Positions 28,943 to 38,526 are shown, numbered from the stretch's first letter. The stretch is 64,000 nucleotides of DNA from Phycisphaerae bacterium (GCA_012729675.1 JAAYCR010000005.1:1-64000), one strand, 5' to 3'. Notes: generated by a model from the letters alone, not told the origin. Program-made: numbers and translations.

Positions 28943-30236
28943 AAGTGTGCCCAATCGCCGCATTCTGGCGGCCGATGACGAGGTGAAAATTCTGGAGGAG
29001 CTGTGCAAGGTGCTGGCACCCGAAAACGCGACCGGCCGGGAATTAAAAGACCTCCAAAGTCGGCTGTTTGCCGTCACAGACAACGGCGTCTGTCCGCAAG
29101 CCGGCTTTGACCTGCACTGTTGTTGTCAGGGCGACGAAGCGGTTGACGCGGTGCGGCAGGCCGTCGCGGACGATAGGCCCTTTGCGGCGGCGTTTCTGGA
29201 TGTGCGGATGCCGCCGGGGCCGGACGGCGTCTGGGCGGCCGAGCAGATCCGCAAACTCGACCCGAACATTCAAATCGTGATGATGACTGGCTATTCGGAT
29301 TTTGATATCAATGAAATCGCGCAGCGTGTGCCGCCGGAAGACAAGCTTCTGTATATTCAAAAGCCTATGCACGCGCAGGAAATCCGGCAGTTCGCCAGGG
29401 CACTGGCGGCCAAATGGCAGTCCGACACGCTATTGCACAAACAGAATGAGCATCTGGTCGCAGTCAATCAAAAACTGGTCGAGTACGACCGGATGAAAAG
29501 TGAATTCGTCATGACGGTTTCGCACGAACTGCGGACGCCGCTGACGATCTTTAAAAATATTCTGTCCAACGCGATGGCGGGGGTGATGGGCAAGATTCCG
29601 CCGAAGCTGGAACACAACCTGAAGATTGCCGACGAAGCGATCAATCGGCTGGGGACGATCATCGGCGATTTTCTGGATATCTCCAAACTGGAGATGGGCC
29701 GGATGAAGCTGGATCGGGAAGTGCTCTGCGTGCAGAAAGTGGCCGGCGAAATCGTGGATATGATTCGATTCGTCACCGAGAACAAGGGCATTGAGCTGAC
29801 GCTGTCGCTGCCCGACGAGGAACTGCTGATCTTAGCCGACCATGAAAAAATCGCCCGGGTGATCAATAACCTGATTGAAAATGCATCCAAATTCGTGCCG
29901 GAGAATACGGGCAAAATTACGGTCCGCATCTGTTCCCACGGCCCCGACCGCGTCAGCCTGAGCGTCGAGGACAACGGCCCCGGCATCCCCGGCGAGCATA
30001 AAGAAAGGGTCTTTGACCGATTTGTGCAGGTGGAAAAACACGTCGGCCCCGGCAAGCACGGCACGGGGCTGGGCCTGGCGATCTGCAAGGAACTGGTGAA
30101 CCTGCACAGCGGGCGCATCTGGGTCGAAGACAACCCCGCCGGCGGCGCAATCTTCAAGATTCTGCTGCCGAAATACCACCCCGACGCCGAACCTGCCCCC
30201 GATGCCGTACCGGCCGAAGAAGCGGTCTCCGTATAA
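28932..30236 (+). CDS. Receiver-histidine kinase hybrid
   Basis: A 434-residue cytoplasmic protein with the receiver domain first. ILAADDE gives the acidic pocket, FLDVRMP the phospho-accepting Asp (about residue 93), and IQKPM the conserved Lys. A coiled linker leads to a classical HisKA helix (MTVSHELRTPL, His about 196) and an HATPase domain (NLIENASKF, DNGPGIP, GTGLGLAI). The start at 28932 is chosen for its nine-base distance from AAAGGA; an ATG at 28926 is possible. No output DNA-binding domain is present, so the signal must pass to another regulator. The gene overlaps the upstream sensor kinase. Confidence 0.92.
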   Translation: MSLESVPNRRILAADDEVKILEELCKVLAPENATGRELKDLQSRLFAVTDNGVCPQAGFDLHCCCQGDEAVDAVRQAVADDRPFAAAFLDVRMPPGPDGVWAAEQIRKLDPNIQIVMMTGYSDFDINEIAQRVPPEDKLLYIQKPMHAQEIRQFARALAAKWQSDTLLHKQNEHLVAVNQKLVEYDRMKSEFVMTVSHELRTPLTIFKNILSNAMAGVMGKIPPKLEHNLKIADEAINRLGTIIGDFLDISKLEMGRMKLDREVLCVQKVAGEIVDMIRFVTENKGIELTLSLPDEELLILADHEKIARVINNLIENASKFVPENTGKITVRICSHGPDRVSLSVEDNGPGIPGEHKERVFDRFVQVEKHVGPGKHGTGLGLAICKELVNLHSGRIWVEDNPAGGAIFKILLPKYHPDAEPAPDAVPAEEAVSV

Positions 30237-30317
30237 CCTCCGCCGACGAAGTGTCCGATTGTATCCCCGCCAGCCGCTTGCAGAGACGGCCAAACCGGGT
30301 ACAATCAGGACGGTACA

Positions 30318-30535
30318 TACCGGTAACATAGGTAACAGATTATGCTAAGGACATGGGTAACAGAATGGTTTTATAATGGCCCTCAAAAACGGAGGGTCGA
30401 TTATGTCCTGGCAGGAGACCTGTGTTATGGAACCACGGATTCAATTCGTAATGGCTGTTTTTGGATGGTACTTACAGCATGTATGAGCTGTGCCGACACT
30501 TCGAGCCATCGGTAATCTCCTGTACTGTTTAAGCA
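30318..30535 (+). pseudogene. Decayed IS481-type transposase, 5' end only
   Basis: At 30327-30372 the sequence GGTAACATAGGTAACAGATT followed by ATGCTAAGGACATGGGTAAC has the repeated GTAAC pattern of IS481-family left ends. An ATG at 30403 opens MSWQETCVMEPRIQFVMAVF; the frame is then lost, and one base later another frame continues TYSMYELCRHF. Together they match the usual N-terminus of these transposases (catalytic domain absent). It is a frameshifted remnant with no right end visible. Confidence 0.75.
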
Positions 30536-31054
30536 ATTTTTATCTGACATTTCCCATTTAAACGGTTAACAAACACAATTTCTCCTAACGGTATCGATAA
30601 TTTTACAAAATTCACTCCGGCAAGGTCAAGAAAAAACCATCCCATGCACGGCTAACATCCGATTCAGCCGTCAGATGGTTTTTTGTGTAAGACAAGACCA
30701 AACTTTTTACGCTGGAGGCAATCCGGATTTAATTTTCTACAACTGCCTTTACGGCTACAAAAATCCGTAATAATACTGATTTCAAAAATTTTGTGTGCCG
30801 GCAGTTTTTTTATTTGAATTTGATTGCTTTCGCCACCGGTCACAGATATAATTAATGACGCATTTCAGGAATATACATCTCGTTGACGAACCGTTTCTAT
30901 GGCTTAGCAAGGTTAATAATGAGTGGGAGAAACCAATCCCGATATTCCTTTGCCGGCCTTTTCCAAGACCTTCTTTCTGTCACCATCCGCGCTGCGGGTG
31001 CGCGGTCACCTCATCAATTCATATTTATTAACCATTTTTTGAAAGGGAAGAAAA
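30536..31054. other. Gap upstream of the beta-helix gene
   Basis: No gene is supported. It contains the two-part hairpin at 30631-30684, an A+T-rich stretch around 30770-30860, and the promoter region expected for the beta-helix gene; GAAAGGGAAG (31040-31049) is its ribosome-binding site. No promoter boxes stood out with confidence. Confidence 0.45.
30631..30684. terminator. Two-part hairpin with A/T-run arms
   Basis: Outer arms AAAAAACCATC and GATGGTTTTTT are perfectly complementary; inner arms ACGGCT and AGCCGT pair inside them around a 12-base loop. With A on the left and T on the right it could act as a bidirectional terminator, although no intact gene ends near it. A small structured RNA is the alternative. 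Confidence 0.5.
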
Positions 31055-33433
31055 ATGAAGACGAAAACAATTTTGGTTGCGGTTTCTATGCTTGTCATCT
31101 GCGCAATGCAGGCAGCGTTAGCGGAGGTTGTCAGCGTAACGAATCCTGGATTTGAGAGTAACGTGCTGGGCGCGGGAGGCAGTACTCCGAGCGCTAACGG
31201 CTGGACCATTACCGGAAATGCCGGGACGTTATATCCTAACACCGCCGCATTCGCCGACTTGGCGCCCCAGGGCAATAATGTCGCTTACGTGGATGCTGGG
31301 AACTTATCTCAAATCATTTTTGAGACGCTCCAGGCCAATACCGTGTACTCCCTCATCGTGGAGGTTGGCGATCGGCTCAATGTCGCATTCGTCAGTTATG
31401 CCGTTAATCTCTACGCCGGCAGCACGCTTTTGGCCAGTACCAGTGCGCCCATACCGCCGAATGGCGGCTTTGTCACCGCCGTGGTCAATTACGATGTCCA
31501 ACCCGAAGATCCGTTCGTCGGCCAAATCCTAAGAATCGAACTGGTTTCCGGAGGATCTCAGGCTGTATTTGACTGTGTCCGCCTGATCAAGCTGACCGAT
31601 CCGATCCTCAACTTCACCCAAGGGACTCGCTTTGCATCGATTCAGGCCGCCGTATATGCGGCCGACAACGGCGATGTCATTGAGGTTCCTCCGGGAACAT
31701 ACCATGAGCACATTACCTTTTTAGGCAAGGAGATAACACTGAAAAGTCAAAGCGGCAATCCCGATGACACCATTATCGATGGGCGGTTTATCGATATGTT
31801 GTCCAGTAGTACGGTCGCTTTGACTTCTTTCAAGGGGTCCATCGTCACCTGTGCTAATCAAGGGCCGACTATCGATGGATTCACCCTCACCAATGGCATG
31901 GGTACCTACCGCAGCGGGTACCGCTATGGCGGCGGAATGTACAATGCTGAAAGCGGCCCGACCGTGAGCAACTGCACCTTCGCCCTGAACTCTGTCACCG
32001 GCGATGGCGGCGGGATGTATAACAAGCCCGGCAGCCCCACGGTAACGAATTGCACCTTCGCTGAAAATCATGCGAATTTTGCCGGCGGCGGGATGGATAA
32101 CAGGAACCAAAGCAGTCCGGTTGTAACCGGATGCACCTTCAGCGGCAACACGGCTGGAACATACGGCGGTGGAATGGAAAACTGGACCAGCAGCAACCCA
32201 ACCATAACCAACTGCACCTTCAGTGGTAACATTGCCGTAAATGGCGGGGGAGCAATGGAAAACACGAGCAGCAGCAAGCCAACCGTAACGGACTGCGTTT
32301 TCACGGGAAATCAGGTTTCCTCTTTAGACGGCGGGGCGACCCATAACACCGTTTCCAGCATCCCCACATTTATCCGCTGCGATTTCGATGGCAACATCGC
32401 AAAACGCTATGGCGGTGCGATTCACAACGACAACAGCTCCGCTGTTTTTGACGATTGCACGTTTACAGACAATACCGCAACAACCGAAGGCGGAGCCGTA
32501 ATGAATCACAATGCAAGTCATGCCCGCTATACCGGCTGCACGTTTACACGCAACACCAGCAATTACGGCGGTGCGATGTTTAACCGACTGAACAGTTCTC
32601 CTGTCATTCTCCACTGCCTCTTTGCGTATAACCCCGCTGCCGCTTGGGGAGGCGCCGTGTACAATGATGAGGGCACCCAAAACCCGACGTTCGCTTATTC
32701 ACAGTTCCTGGGAAACCGCGCTAACAACGAACGTGGTGGGGCTATTGTACATAGATGCGCCGGTACACTCCGCCTGAACCACTGTCTGTTTATCGGCAAT
32801 TATGCCAAGATGTATGCCGGTGGTTTTTACACCGAGGCCGGCACGACTGATATGCAGCATTGTACTTTTACGGCTAACAATGCTCCTACCCGGGGCGGCG
32901 GGATACTCATGACATCCAGCAGCATCCTCAATATAGTCAATACGATAGCATGGGATAATACATCACCAACAGGGTCGGATATCGCGAAAGACAGCGGAAC
33001 ATTGGCGGTCTCCTACAGTGACTTCGGCGTAGCGATAACCGGTGAGGGCAATCTGGCGGCTGACCCGAACTTTGCCGTTACCCCCAGTGATGGCGGAGAC
33101 GGCTGGGGCGACAATTCCTCCACCCCTGCCTTCGACGAAAGCACCAACGACAACTTTGGCGATTTACGTCTTTCGGCGGGATCCCCCTGTATCGACGCGG
33201 GAACCAGCTTTGACACCAGTGCGGTGGACTTGGACGGGAATGTACGGACTGTTGATGATCCCGATATGCCCGATATCGGTATCGGCCCCGTCGCATTTGT
33301 CGATATGGGTGCTTATGAGTTCGGTTCTGCCCCTCCTGCTGGCGGTATCCCCGGCGATGTTAACAACAATGGCATGGTGGACTTCTTAGACTTGGCCATC
33401 TTGGCGAGACACTGGCTGGAAAGCGTACAGTAA
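31055..33433 (+). CDS. Secreted right-handed beta-helix protein with dockerin-like C-terminus
   Basis: A 792-residue exported protein. The signal peptide is MKTKTILVAVSMLVICAMQA. Residues ~25-180 begin with VTNPGFESN and resemble the carbohydrate-binding-like domains that start NxGFE. Residues ~190-640 form a parallel beta-helix of at least ten coils with the recurring pattern GGGM-x-N ... V-x-NCTFxxN, like polymorphic outer-membrane and pectate-lyase-like solenoids; the GTYHEHITFLGKEITLKS opening is typical. The C-terminus GDVNNNGMVDFLDLAIL is a canonical single calcium-binding dockerin-like repeat. It is probably displayed or attached through a cohesin-like partner. No catalytic residues could be assigned. 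It lies between decayed insertion sequences. Confidence 0.88.
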   Translation: MKTKTILVAVSMLVICAMQAALAEVVSVTNPGFESNVLGAGGSTPSANGWTITGNAGTLYPNTAAFADLAPQGNNVAYVDAGNLSQIIFETLQANTVYSLIVEVGDRLNVAFVSYAVNLYAGSTLLASTSAPIPPNGGFVTAVVNYDVQPEDPFVGQILRIELVSGGSQAVFDCVRLIKLTDPILNFTQGTRFASIQAAVYAADNGDVIEVPPGTYHEHITFLGKEITLKSQSGNPDDTIIDGRFIDMLSSSTVALTSFKGSIVTCANQGPTIDGFTLTNGMGTYRSGYRYGGGMYNAESGPTVSNCTFALNSVTGDGGGMYNKPGSPTVTNCTFAENHANFAGGGMDNRNQSSPVVTGCTFSGNTAGTYGGGMENWTSSNPTITNCTFSGNIAVNGGGAMENTSSSKPTVTDCVFTGNQVSSLDGGATHNTVSSIPTFIRCDFDGNIAKRYGGAIHNDNSSAVFDDCTFTDNTATTEGGAVMNHNASHARYTGCTFTRNTSNYGGAMFNRLNSSPVILHCLFAYNPAAAWGGAVYNDEGTQNPTFAYSQFLGNRANNERGGAIVHRCAGTLRLNHCLFIGNYAKMYAGGFYTEAGTTDMQHCTFTANNAPTRGGGILMTSSSILNIVNTIAWDNTSPTGSDIAKDSGTLAVSYSDFGVAITGEGNLAADPNFAVTPSDGGDGWGDNSSTPAFDESTNDNFGDLRLSAGSPCIDAGTSFDTSAVDLDGNVRTVDDPDMPDIGIGPVAFVDMGAYEFGSAPPAGGIPGDVNNNGMVDFLDLAILARHWLESVQ

Positions 33434-33610
33434 CATTTTATTTGATGGTTTATTGGCGAAAAATGCAATCCTGTTCGGCACTCGATTTGCTCTGTTTTAA
33501 GGCCCTACTAAAATTTTTACAAATTGCCTATTTTAAAGTAGCGCCAGCATGTCCTTTATGCTTTAATCGCGTTTATGAGTGCCAAACGTGAATAAATCAA
33601 AGAATCCCAG
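33434..33610. other. Gap after the beta-helix gene
   Basis: No gene or clear terminator is seen between the beta-helix stop and the IS4 remnant. The bases around 33500-33600 are A+T-rich and probably belong to the left end of the decayed element. Confidence 0.35.
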
Positions 33611-33793
33611 CTTGTGGGATTCAAATATTTCAAGGCCCTCTCCGGGATGCTGGGATCCCTTCACGACGGCGACTGTCAGCGTGCCCGGGCGGGCAACCGG
33701 CTGCTGCACATGGACGAATAAATGTCCTTGCTGCTGCTGTACATGGTCAACCCCATCTGTACCTCACTGCGGGCCGCACAGTGCAACAGGTGA
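33611..33793 (+). pseudogene. Decayed IS4-type transposase, N-terminal remnant
   Basis: The frame from 33611 reads LVGFKYFKALSGMLGSLHDG, then CQRARAGNRLLHMDE, a stop, then MSLLLLYMVNPICTSLRAAQ. The order 'hydrophobic opening, R-x-GN-R-x-LHMD, LLLxxxxNP, SLRAxQ' is how many IS4-like transposases in planctomycetes begin. The in-frame stop after HMDE and the loss of all downstream catalytic motifs show decay. Ends are not identifiable. Confidence 0.65.
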
Positions 33794-33877
33794 CCAAGTA
33801 TCCACTACAACAGACCACCCAGTACATCTGAAAATCCGTGTGTCGGCGGTTCAGGATGAAGATTGACGACTTGTCGG

Positions 33878-35638
33878 TCAGGCAGGCTGCGGGGCGTCCG
33901 TTGAACGGGCGAACACGAATACCAGCACGGTTTCGGCTGTCATCCATGTTGCCAGTGCCAGCACGATTGCCCCGACACCAGCCAAAAGGAAATTTTTGGT
34001 CTCGATATAATCAATCTCATTGAGTACCATTGCCCAACCGGTCACGACCAGCATCGCCAGGCAGGGCAGTGCCGTGACCAGGTACTTGACGCCGCCCTTG
34101 CGTTTGAGGTACATCGTTATCACCAGCAGCGCCAGCGCCGCCAGCAGTTGATTGACCGTTCCGAACAGCGGCCACAGCACCTTGGCTCCGGTGGCGTCGG
34201 CCCCGAAGGAGACCGTTCCGCCCTCGGTCTTGATAAACGCCAGCGCCGCGGCCGACAGCACTGCCAGCGTCGTGGCAACCCATCGCCCGGACAACTTGGG
34301 GAGCTTGAAATCCTCGGCCAGCTCGCCGATGACGTACCGCTGAATCCGCACGGCCGTGTCCAGCGTCGTGCCAGCAAACGACGCCACAAACACGCCCATC
34401 AGTGCAATGCCCAGCGTCTGGGGGATGCTTAGCGACTGCATAATGTTGGCGGCGCCGCTGATAACCGGCGCCAGATTGTCACTCAAGCCTTTTTCGCCCA
34501 TCCACGAGGTGTAATAATGCGTCCACGCCTGGTGTCCGTCCATCTCGCCGACGCCCAGACTCAGCCCGGCCGCGATGCACACAATCACCAGCACCGCCAG
34601 CGCCCCTTCGATCAGCATCGAGCCGTAGCCGACAAACTGGGCGTCGGTTTCACGGGCGAGCTGCTTGGTGCTGGTGCCCCCTGACACGAGCGAATGAAAC
34701 CCGCTGATTGCCCCGCAGGCGATAATGACAAACATCATCGGAAACAGCGGCGGCGCATCCGGCCCGGCAGCCTGAATGGCCGGGGCGACCAGCTCAAAGT
34801 CCGTCCGGGTCAGTGCCGTTACGGCCACGCCCGCCGCCAGCAGCCCCATCATAATAAACAACTGCCAGGCGTTGATGTAGTCCCGCGGCTGGAGCAGCAC
34901 CGTTACCGGCAGCGTCGAGGCGAAAAAGGCATAAATCATCAGCAGAATCGTCCATATCCCCGTCGCGGGTATCGGCCACTCCGCCGGGAACTGCGTCGGA
35001 AACCAGCCAGTATGCTCGTTCCAGGCGCCCAGCGCGATTGTCCCATACATCAGCGCCACCGCCGCTACGGTCATCAGTACGACATTGGCGTTCTTTTTGT
35101 AGATCGCCCAGCCCAAGCCGACGGCGATGGGAATTTGCAACCAGACTGCCAGCACCGACTGCGGATACAGATTGAACACCGTCGCGATGACGACGCCGAA
35201 CATGGCGATAATAATCAGCAGTGCCAAAAAGACGACCAGAAAGAAGATCAGCCGCACCCGTTTGTTGATGTAGCGGGCGGCGACCTCGGAGAGGCTCTTG
35301 CCCTCGTTACGCAGCGAGACGACCAGTGAACCGAAGTCGTGTACCGCCCCCATCAGGATACAGCCGAAGACCACCCACAGCAGCGCCGGCAGCCAGCCCC
35401 AGATGATGCCGATGGCCGGTCCGACGATGGGGCCTGTTCCGGCGATTGAGGTAAAATGATGCCCGAAGACGATACCTTTTCGCGTCGGCACAAAATCGAT
35501 CCCGTCCCGTTGTTCATGGCTGGGGACGGGCGCCGCGGCATCCAGCTTAAAAATACGCCGTGCCAGAAAGCGGCCATACGTATGATACGCGACCCCATAC
35601 CCCGCAAAACACAACAGCATTAAGAGTAATACGTCCAT
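33878..35638 (-). CDS. cstA: CstA-type carbon starvation transporter
   Basis: A 586-residue membrane protein with about 16 hydrophobic segments. Family hallmarks are visible: DFVPTRKGIVFGHHFTSIAG near residue 48, GPIVGPAIG, WVVFGCILMGAVHDF, and SGFHSLVSGGTSTKQL in the middle. CstA proteins take up peptides or pyruvate during carbon limitation. The N-terminal CstA and C-terminal DUF4161-like parts are both present; the length is typical of the shorter form. The start lies five bases after the scpB stop, so it is co-transcribed with scpB. The C-terminus abuts the IS4 remnant, without truncation. Confidence 0.94.
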   Translation of the reverse strand: MDVLLLMLLCFAGYGVAYHTYGRFLARRIFKLDAAAPVPSHEQRDGIDFVPTRKGIVFGHHFTSIAGTGPIVGPAIGIIWGWLPALLWVVFGCILMGAVHDFGSLVVSLRNEGKSLSEVAARYINKRVRLIFFLVVFLALLIIIAMFGVVIATVFNLYPQSVLAVWLQIPIAVGLGWAIYKKNANVVLMTVAAVALMYGTIALGAWNEHTGWFPTQFPAEWPIPATGIWTILLMIYAFFASTLPVTVLLQPRDYINAWQLFIMMGLLAAGVAVTALTRTDFELVAPAIQAAGPDAPPLFPMMFVIIACGAISGFHSLVSGGTSTKQLARETDAQFVGYGSMLIEGALAVLVIVCIAAGLSLGVGEMDGHQAWTHYYTSWMGEKGLSDNLAPVISGAANIMQSLSIPQTLGIALMGVFVASFAGTTLDTAVRIQRYVIGELAEDFKLPKLSGRWVATTLAVLSAAALAFIKTEGGTVSFGADATGAKVLWPLFGTVNQLLAALALLVITMYLKRKGGVKYLVTALPCLAMLVVTGWAMVLNEIDYIETKNFLLAGVGAIVLALATWMTAETVLVFVFARSTDAPQPA

Positions 35639-35643
35639 AATGA

Positions 35644-36489
35644 TTATTTCTCAGGGTTTTTGAGTTCCTCGACTTTCGGCAAATCTTTCAGCGATGCCAG
35701 GCCGAAGACATCGAGGAATTTTTTGGTTGTGCCGTAGAGCATCGGGCGGCCGAGGATTTCGGCGCGGCCGACGATCTTGACCAGGCCTTTGTACATCAGG
35801 TTGCGGATGACCTCGCCGGAGGCAACGCCGCGGATGGCTTCCACGTCGGCGCGGATGATGGGCTGCTTGTAGGAGACTACGGCCAGCGTCTCCAGCGCCG
35901 CCGGGGAGAGTTTGTTGTCGGTGCGGACCTTGATGAGCTTGCTTAGCCACGGGTTAAAGGCCGGCAGCGTCATCATCTGGAAGCCGCCGGCGATCTTTTC
36001 GATGCGAAAGGAAAAGCCGCCTTTTTTGTATTTTCTGTTCAGGTCGCGGACGCACTGGCGAATCTCCTTGACCGAGCCGGCCTCGGCGATATCCACCAGC
36101 CGCTTGGGGGTGAGCGGCTCGTCGCTGGCAAACAGCACCGCCTCGATGACCGTTTCCAGCGTCGTCTCGTACTCCTCCGGCTCCAGCGGCTCAATGTCCG
36201 CGTCCGTCTCCTCCTCGTCGTCGTCGGTCGGGCTGTTTGTCGCATCCGCTTGGACGTGTTCATTTGCTTCCAGGCTTAAGCCTGAACTCCCAGCGAATTC
36301 GTCCGCAATGGCCGGTTTTTGCAGCGGGGCGTCATCGGCCACAAACTCCACCGGCTGGGCATCCGACACAGGCGCTGTCGGGGTGGCACCTTCAAGCGCA
36401 GCTCGTGGGTGCAGCGATTCGGCCTGCGCCTCATCGGCAAGGCTTTGTTCTAATTTATTGTCTTTATAATCCTGTTCTTCGTCCTGCAT
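35644..36489 (-). CDS. scpB: Segregation and condensation protein B
   Basis: ScpB is the kleisin-associated winged-helix subunit of the SMC-ScpAB complex for chromosome segregation. Residues ~105-281 carry the family core: ETVIEAVLFASDEPLTPKRL, LSPAALETLAVVSYKQPIIR, VEAIRGVASGEVIRNLM, and GRAEILGRPMLYGTTKKFL. The ATG at 36489 overlaps the Nif3 stop as TGATG, implying translational coupling, and excludes the much longer upstream frame. An acidic, alanine/proline-rich extension of about 100 residues precedes the core (with a DDDEEE run), longer than in most ScpB. scpA is not in the window. Confidence 0.93.
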   Translation of the reverse strand: MQDEEQDYKDNKLEQSLADEAQAESLHPRAALEGATPTAPVSDAQPVEFVADDAPLQKPAIADEFAGSSGLSLEANEHVQADATNSPTDDDEEETDADIEPLEPEEYETTLETVIEAVLFASDEPLTPKRLVDIAEAGSVKEIRQCVRDLNRKYKKGGFSFRIEKIAGGFQMMTLPAFNPWLSKLIKVRTDNKLSPAALETLAVVSYKQPIIRADVEAIRGVASGEVIRNLMYKGLVKIVGRAEILGRPMLYGTTKKFLDVFGLASLKDLPKVEELKNPEK

Positions 36490-37601
36490 CAGACTTGTTT
36501 CCACGTGAAGGGGTCGGCGTCTTTTTGACTGACCCGTATTATGACACCGTTGAGCTGTTTTTTCAATGTTTTTGCTAAATTTTTCAGGGCGAACCGCTCC
36601 GAGACGGTGTGCGACAGGCAAATGCAGGTCAGCCCGGCCTCTTGTGCGGCCAGGGCCTGATGGTGTTTCAGCTCGCCGGTCAGGTACAGGTCGCAGCCGG
36701 CGGCGATGACGGTGTCGAGGATCTTGCCGCACGAGCCGGCACAGACGGCGGCCTTGCGGATGGTGCGTTTGGCCGGGCCGATGAGGCCGACGGCGCGGGT
36801 GCCGGTTGCGGTTTTTATGGCTTTTACAATGGCGTCAAGTGAGGTCGGCTTTTTGAGATGGCCCATCCGCCCCAGGCCGAGCTTGTTCTCGACATCGCAG
36901 TGCCGGAATACGTCAAAGGCGGGCGTTTCGTAGGGGTGTGCAGCCCGCAGGGCGGCGATGACGGCGGCCGTTTTGTCGGCGGCGACGACCGTTTCCAGCC
37001 GGATTTCGCTGACCCGCTCCAGCGTGCCGCGCTTGCCGATAGCGGGGTTGGCCCCTTCCAGCGGCAAAAATGTCCCCACGCCCTCGGCCATAAACCCGCA
37101 GTGGGAATACTGGCCGATGGCCCCGGCCCCGGCGGCGTACAGGGCCTCGGCCACCGCATTGACCGCATCGTGCGGGACGAAGGTAATGACCTTATACTGC
37201 GGCCCGGCGGGGTCTGCGACATAATCGCCGATGGGTTTGGCGTCCTGCAGCGGCAAAATCGCCGCCAGCGCGTCGTTGATGCCCCCCGCGGCGGTATCCA
37301 GCGCGGTGTGAATCGAAAAAACGCCGATATTCGCCCGGATCAGCTCATAAATCGCCGCTGTCGGCCCGTCGGCGGTGATGCGCTTTAACCCATCCCAAAT
37401 CACGGGATGATAGGCCAAAATCAGGTCGGCCTTGAACCGTTTGGCCTCGGTCGCGACCGCCCGCGTCGTATCAATCGTCAGCAAAATCCGCTGGATGTTC
37501 CGCGTCGGGTCGCCGACCAGAAAGCCGACGTTGTCCCAGTCCTGCGCCAGCGCCAGCGGCGCAACCGCTTCCACCGCCCGGCGAATCTGTTCGAGTTTCA
37601 T
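36489..37601 (-). CDS. Nif3-like dinuclear metal-centre protein
   Basis: A 370-residue Nif3/YqfO-family protein (annotated in databases as GTP cyclohydrolase 1 type 2 homolog). The metal ligands are in AYHPVIWDG (about residue 64), SIHTALD (about 97), and the C-terminal TGELKHH and CLSHTVSE (about 315-340). The insert at ~130-240 (YKVITFVPHDAVNAVAEAL...CGFMAEGVGTF) is the PII-like domain seen in longer members. Biochemical function is unsettled. It overlaps scpB downstream and the membrane protein upstream by a few bases each, so the three genes form a coupled unit. Confidence 0.9.
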   Translation of the reverse strand: MKLEQIRRAVEAVAPLALAQDWDNVGFLVGDPTRNIQRILLTIDTTRAVATEAKRFKADLILAYHPVIWDGLKRITADGPTAAIYELIRANIGVFSIHTALDTAAGGINDALAAILPLQDAKPIGDYVADPAGPQYKVITFVPHDAVNAVAEALYAAGAGAIGQYSHCGFMAEGVGTFLPLEGANPAIGKRGTLERVSEIRLETVVAADKTAAVIAALRAAHPYETPAFDVFRHCDVENKLGLGRMGHLKKPTSLDAIVKAIKTATGTRAVGLIGPAKRTIRKAAVCAGSCGKILDTVIAAGCDLYLTGELKHHQALAAQEAGLTCICLSHTVSERFALKNLAKTLKKQLNGVIIRVSQKDADPFTWKQV

Positions 37602-38389
37602 TGCATGCTTCTTTCAAATGTTGTGGTTTGCATTCGCTGTTCCCTTAATTCTTCAAAGCCAAATGGCAGCCAGAATTTCATCGCTGGATCGGGTACACTC
37701 GGACTATAATAATAGACTACCATCTCCGAACCATCATCGGAAATAAAAATTGCACTGGCATAACCATGGACATTACCGGTTTCAAACGCTAAGACCTTAC
37801 AATCAGTATTAATTTGAATCGGGGCGTATATGAAATAGAACATTACTGCCGCAAGATCAGCTTCTCTGTATTCATCGAACGAGTTGTTTTCAAGTTTCTT
37901 GAAATCTTCTTCAAATAGCGGCAGCGAAAGATGATATTTCCAGCCGTTGGCTTCCGCAAAATCTATGATTTCCTGTGCTTGAAATGAGCCGGGTTCTGTG
38001 CGATAGTGAATTGCACCGTGGCGGACAAGTATAAATGTGTTTTGACTTTGAATATCGACGATTGCTTCCTTTTTGAAATCCAGCCAGAAAGCAGCCTGAG
38101 AGCATGCTCTCTTGAATTTGTAAACATTGAGCGGGGGAGGTATTGAACCCGGCGGCGTGAAGGTTATGAAGGCAAAAAGTAAAAGAATCAGCGATACACA
38201 GGTAATCAGTATTCCGTAGAGGCTGCGCTTGCGCCGTTTTTTTGAGACAAGCCCTAGTAGACAGACAATCAGAGACGGCAGTGCCGTTATGCCCAGTGTT
38301 GGCAAAACTGTCAACGAAAGCACCAGTCCCGCAAGACCGTGTTTATTGGTGTTTTCTTGACCTGTTATAGTTGTATTGGCATTGAGCAT
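37598..38389 (-). CDS. Membrane protein of unknown function
   Basis: I do not recognise this protein. The ATG at 38389 is preferred over an in-frame TTG 18 bp upstream, although no strong SD is present. Two hydrophobic hairpins (about residues 18-45 and 55-80) resemble the DUF4190 membrane hairpin that starts GLAGLVLSL. A C-terminal domain of about 170 residues follows, with SQAAFWLDF and FYFIYAPIQI segments. It reads like a membrane anchor plus an unknown domain. Its stop overlaps the Nif3 start (ATGA), though the composition is A+T-richer than Nif3 and scpB. Confidence 0.65.
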   Translation of the reverse strand: MLNANTTITGQENTNKHGLAGLVLSLTVLPTLGITALPSLIVCLLGLVSKKRRKRSLYGILITCVSLILLLFAFITFTPPGSIPPPLNVYKFKRACSQAAFWLDFKKEAIVDIQSQNTFILVRHGAIHYRTEPGSFQAQEIIDFAEANGWKYHLSLPLFEEDFKKLENNSFDEYREADLAAVMFYFIYAPIQINTDCKVLAFETGNVHGYASAIFISDDGSEMVVYYYSPSVPDPAMKFWLPFGFEELREQRMQTTTFERSMQ

Positions 38390-38526
38390 TGGCTTAATAC
38401 AAGACAAATTGGACTAAATTTAAGATTCAATGGCATTTTCCGTAATTATAGCCATCAAATGACTTTTCGCAAAATGCAATTTTGGTGGCGAGAACGGGCG
38501 GGGTGCGATAAATAGGGGAAATTGTT

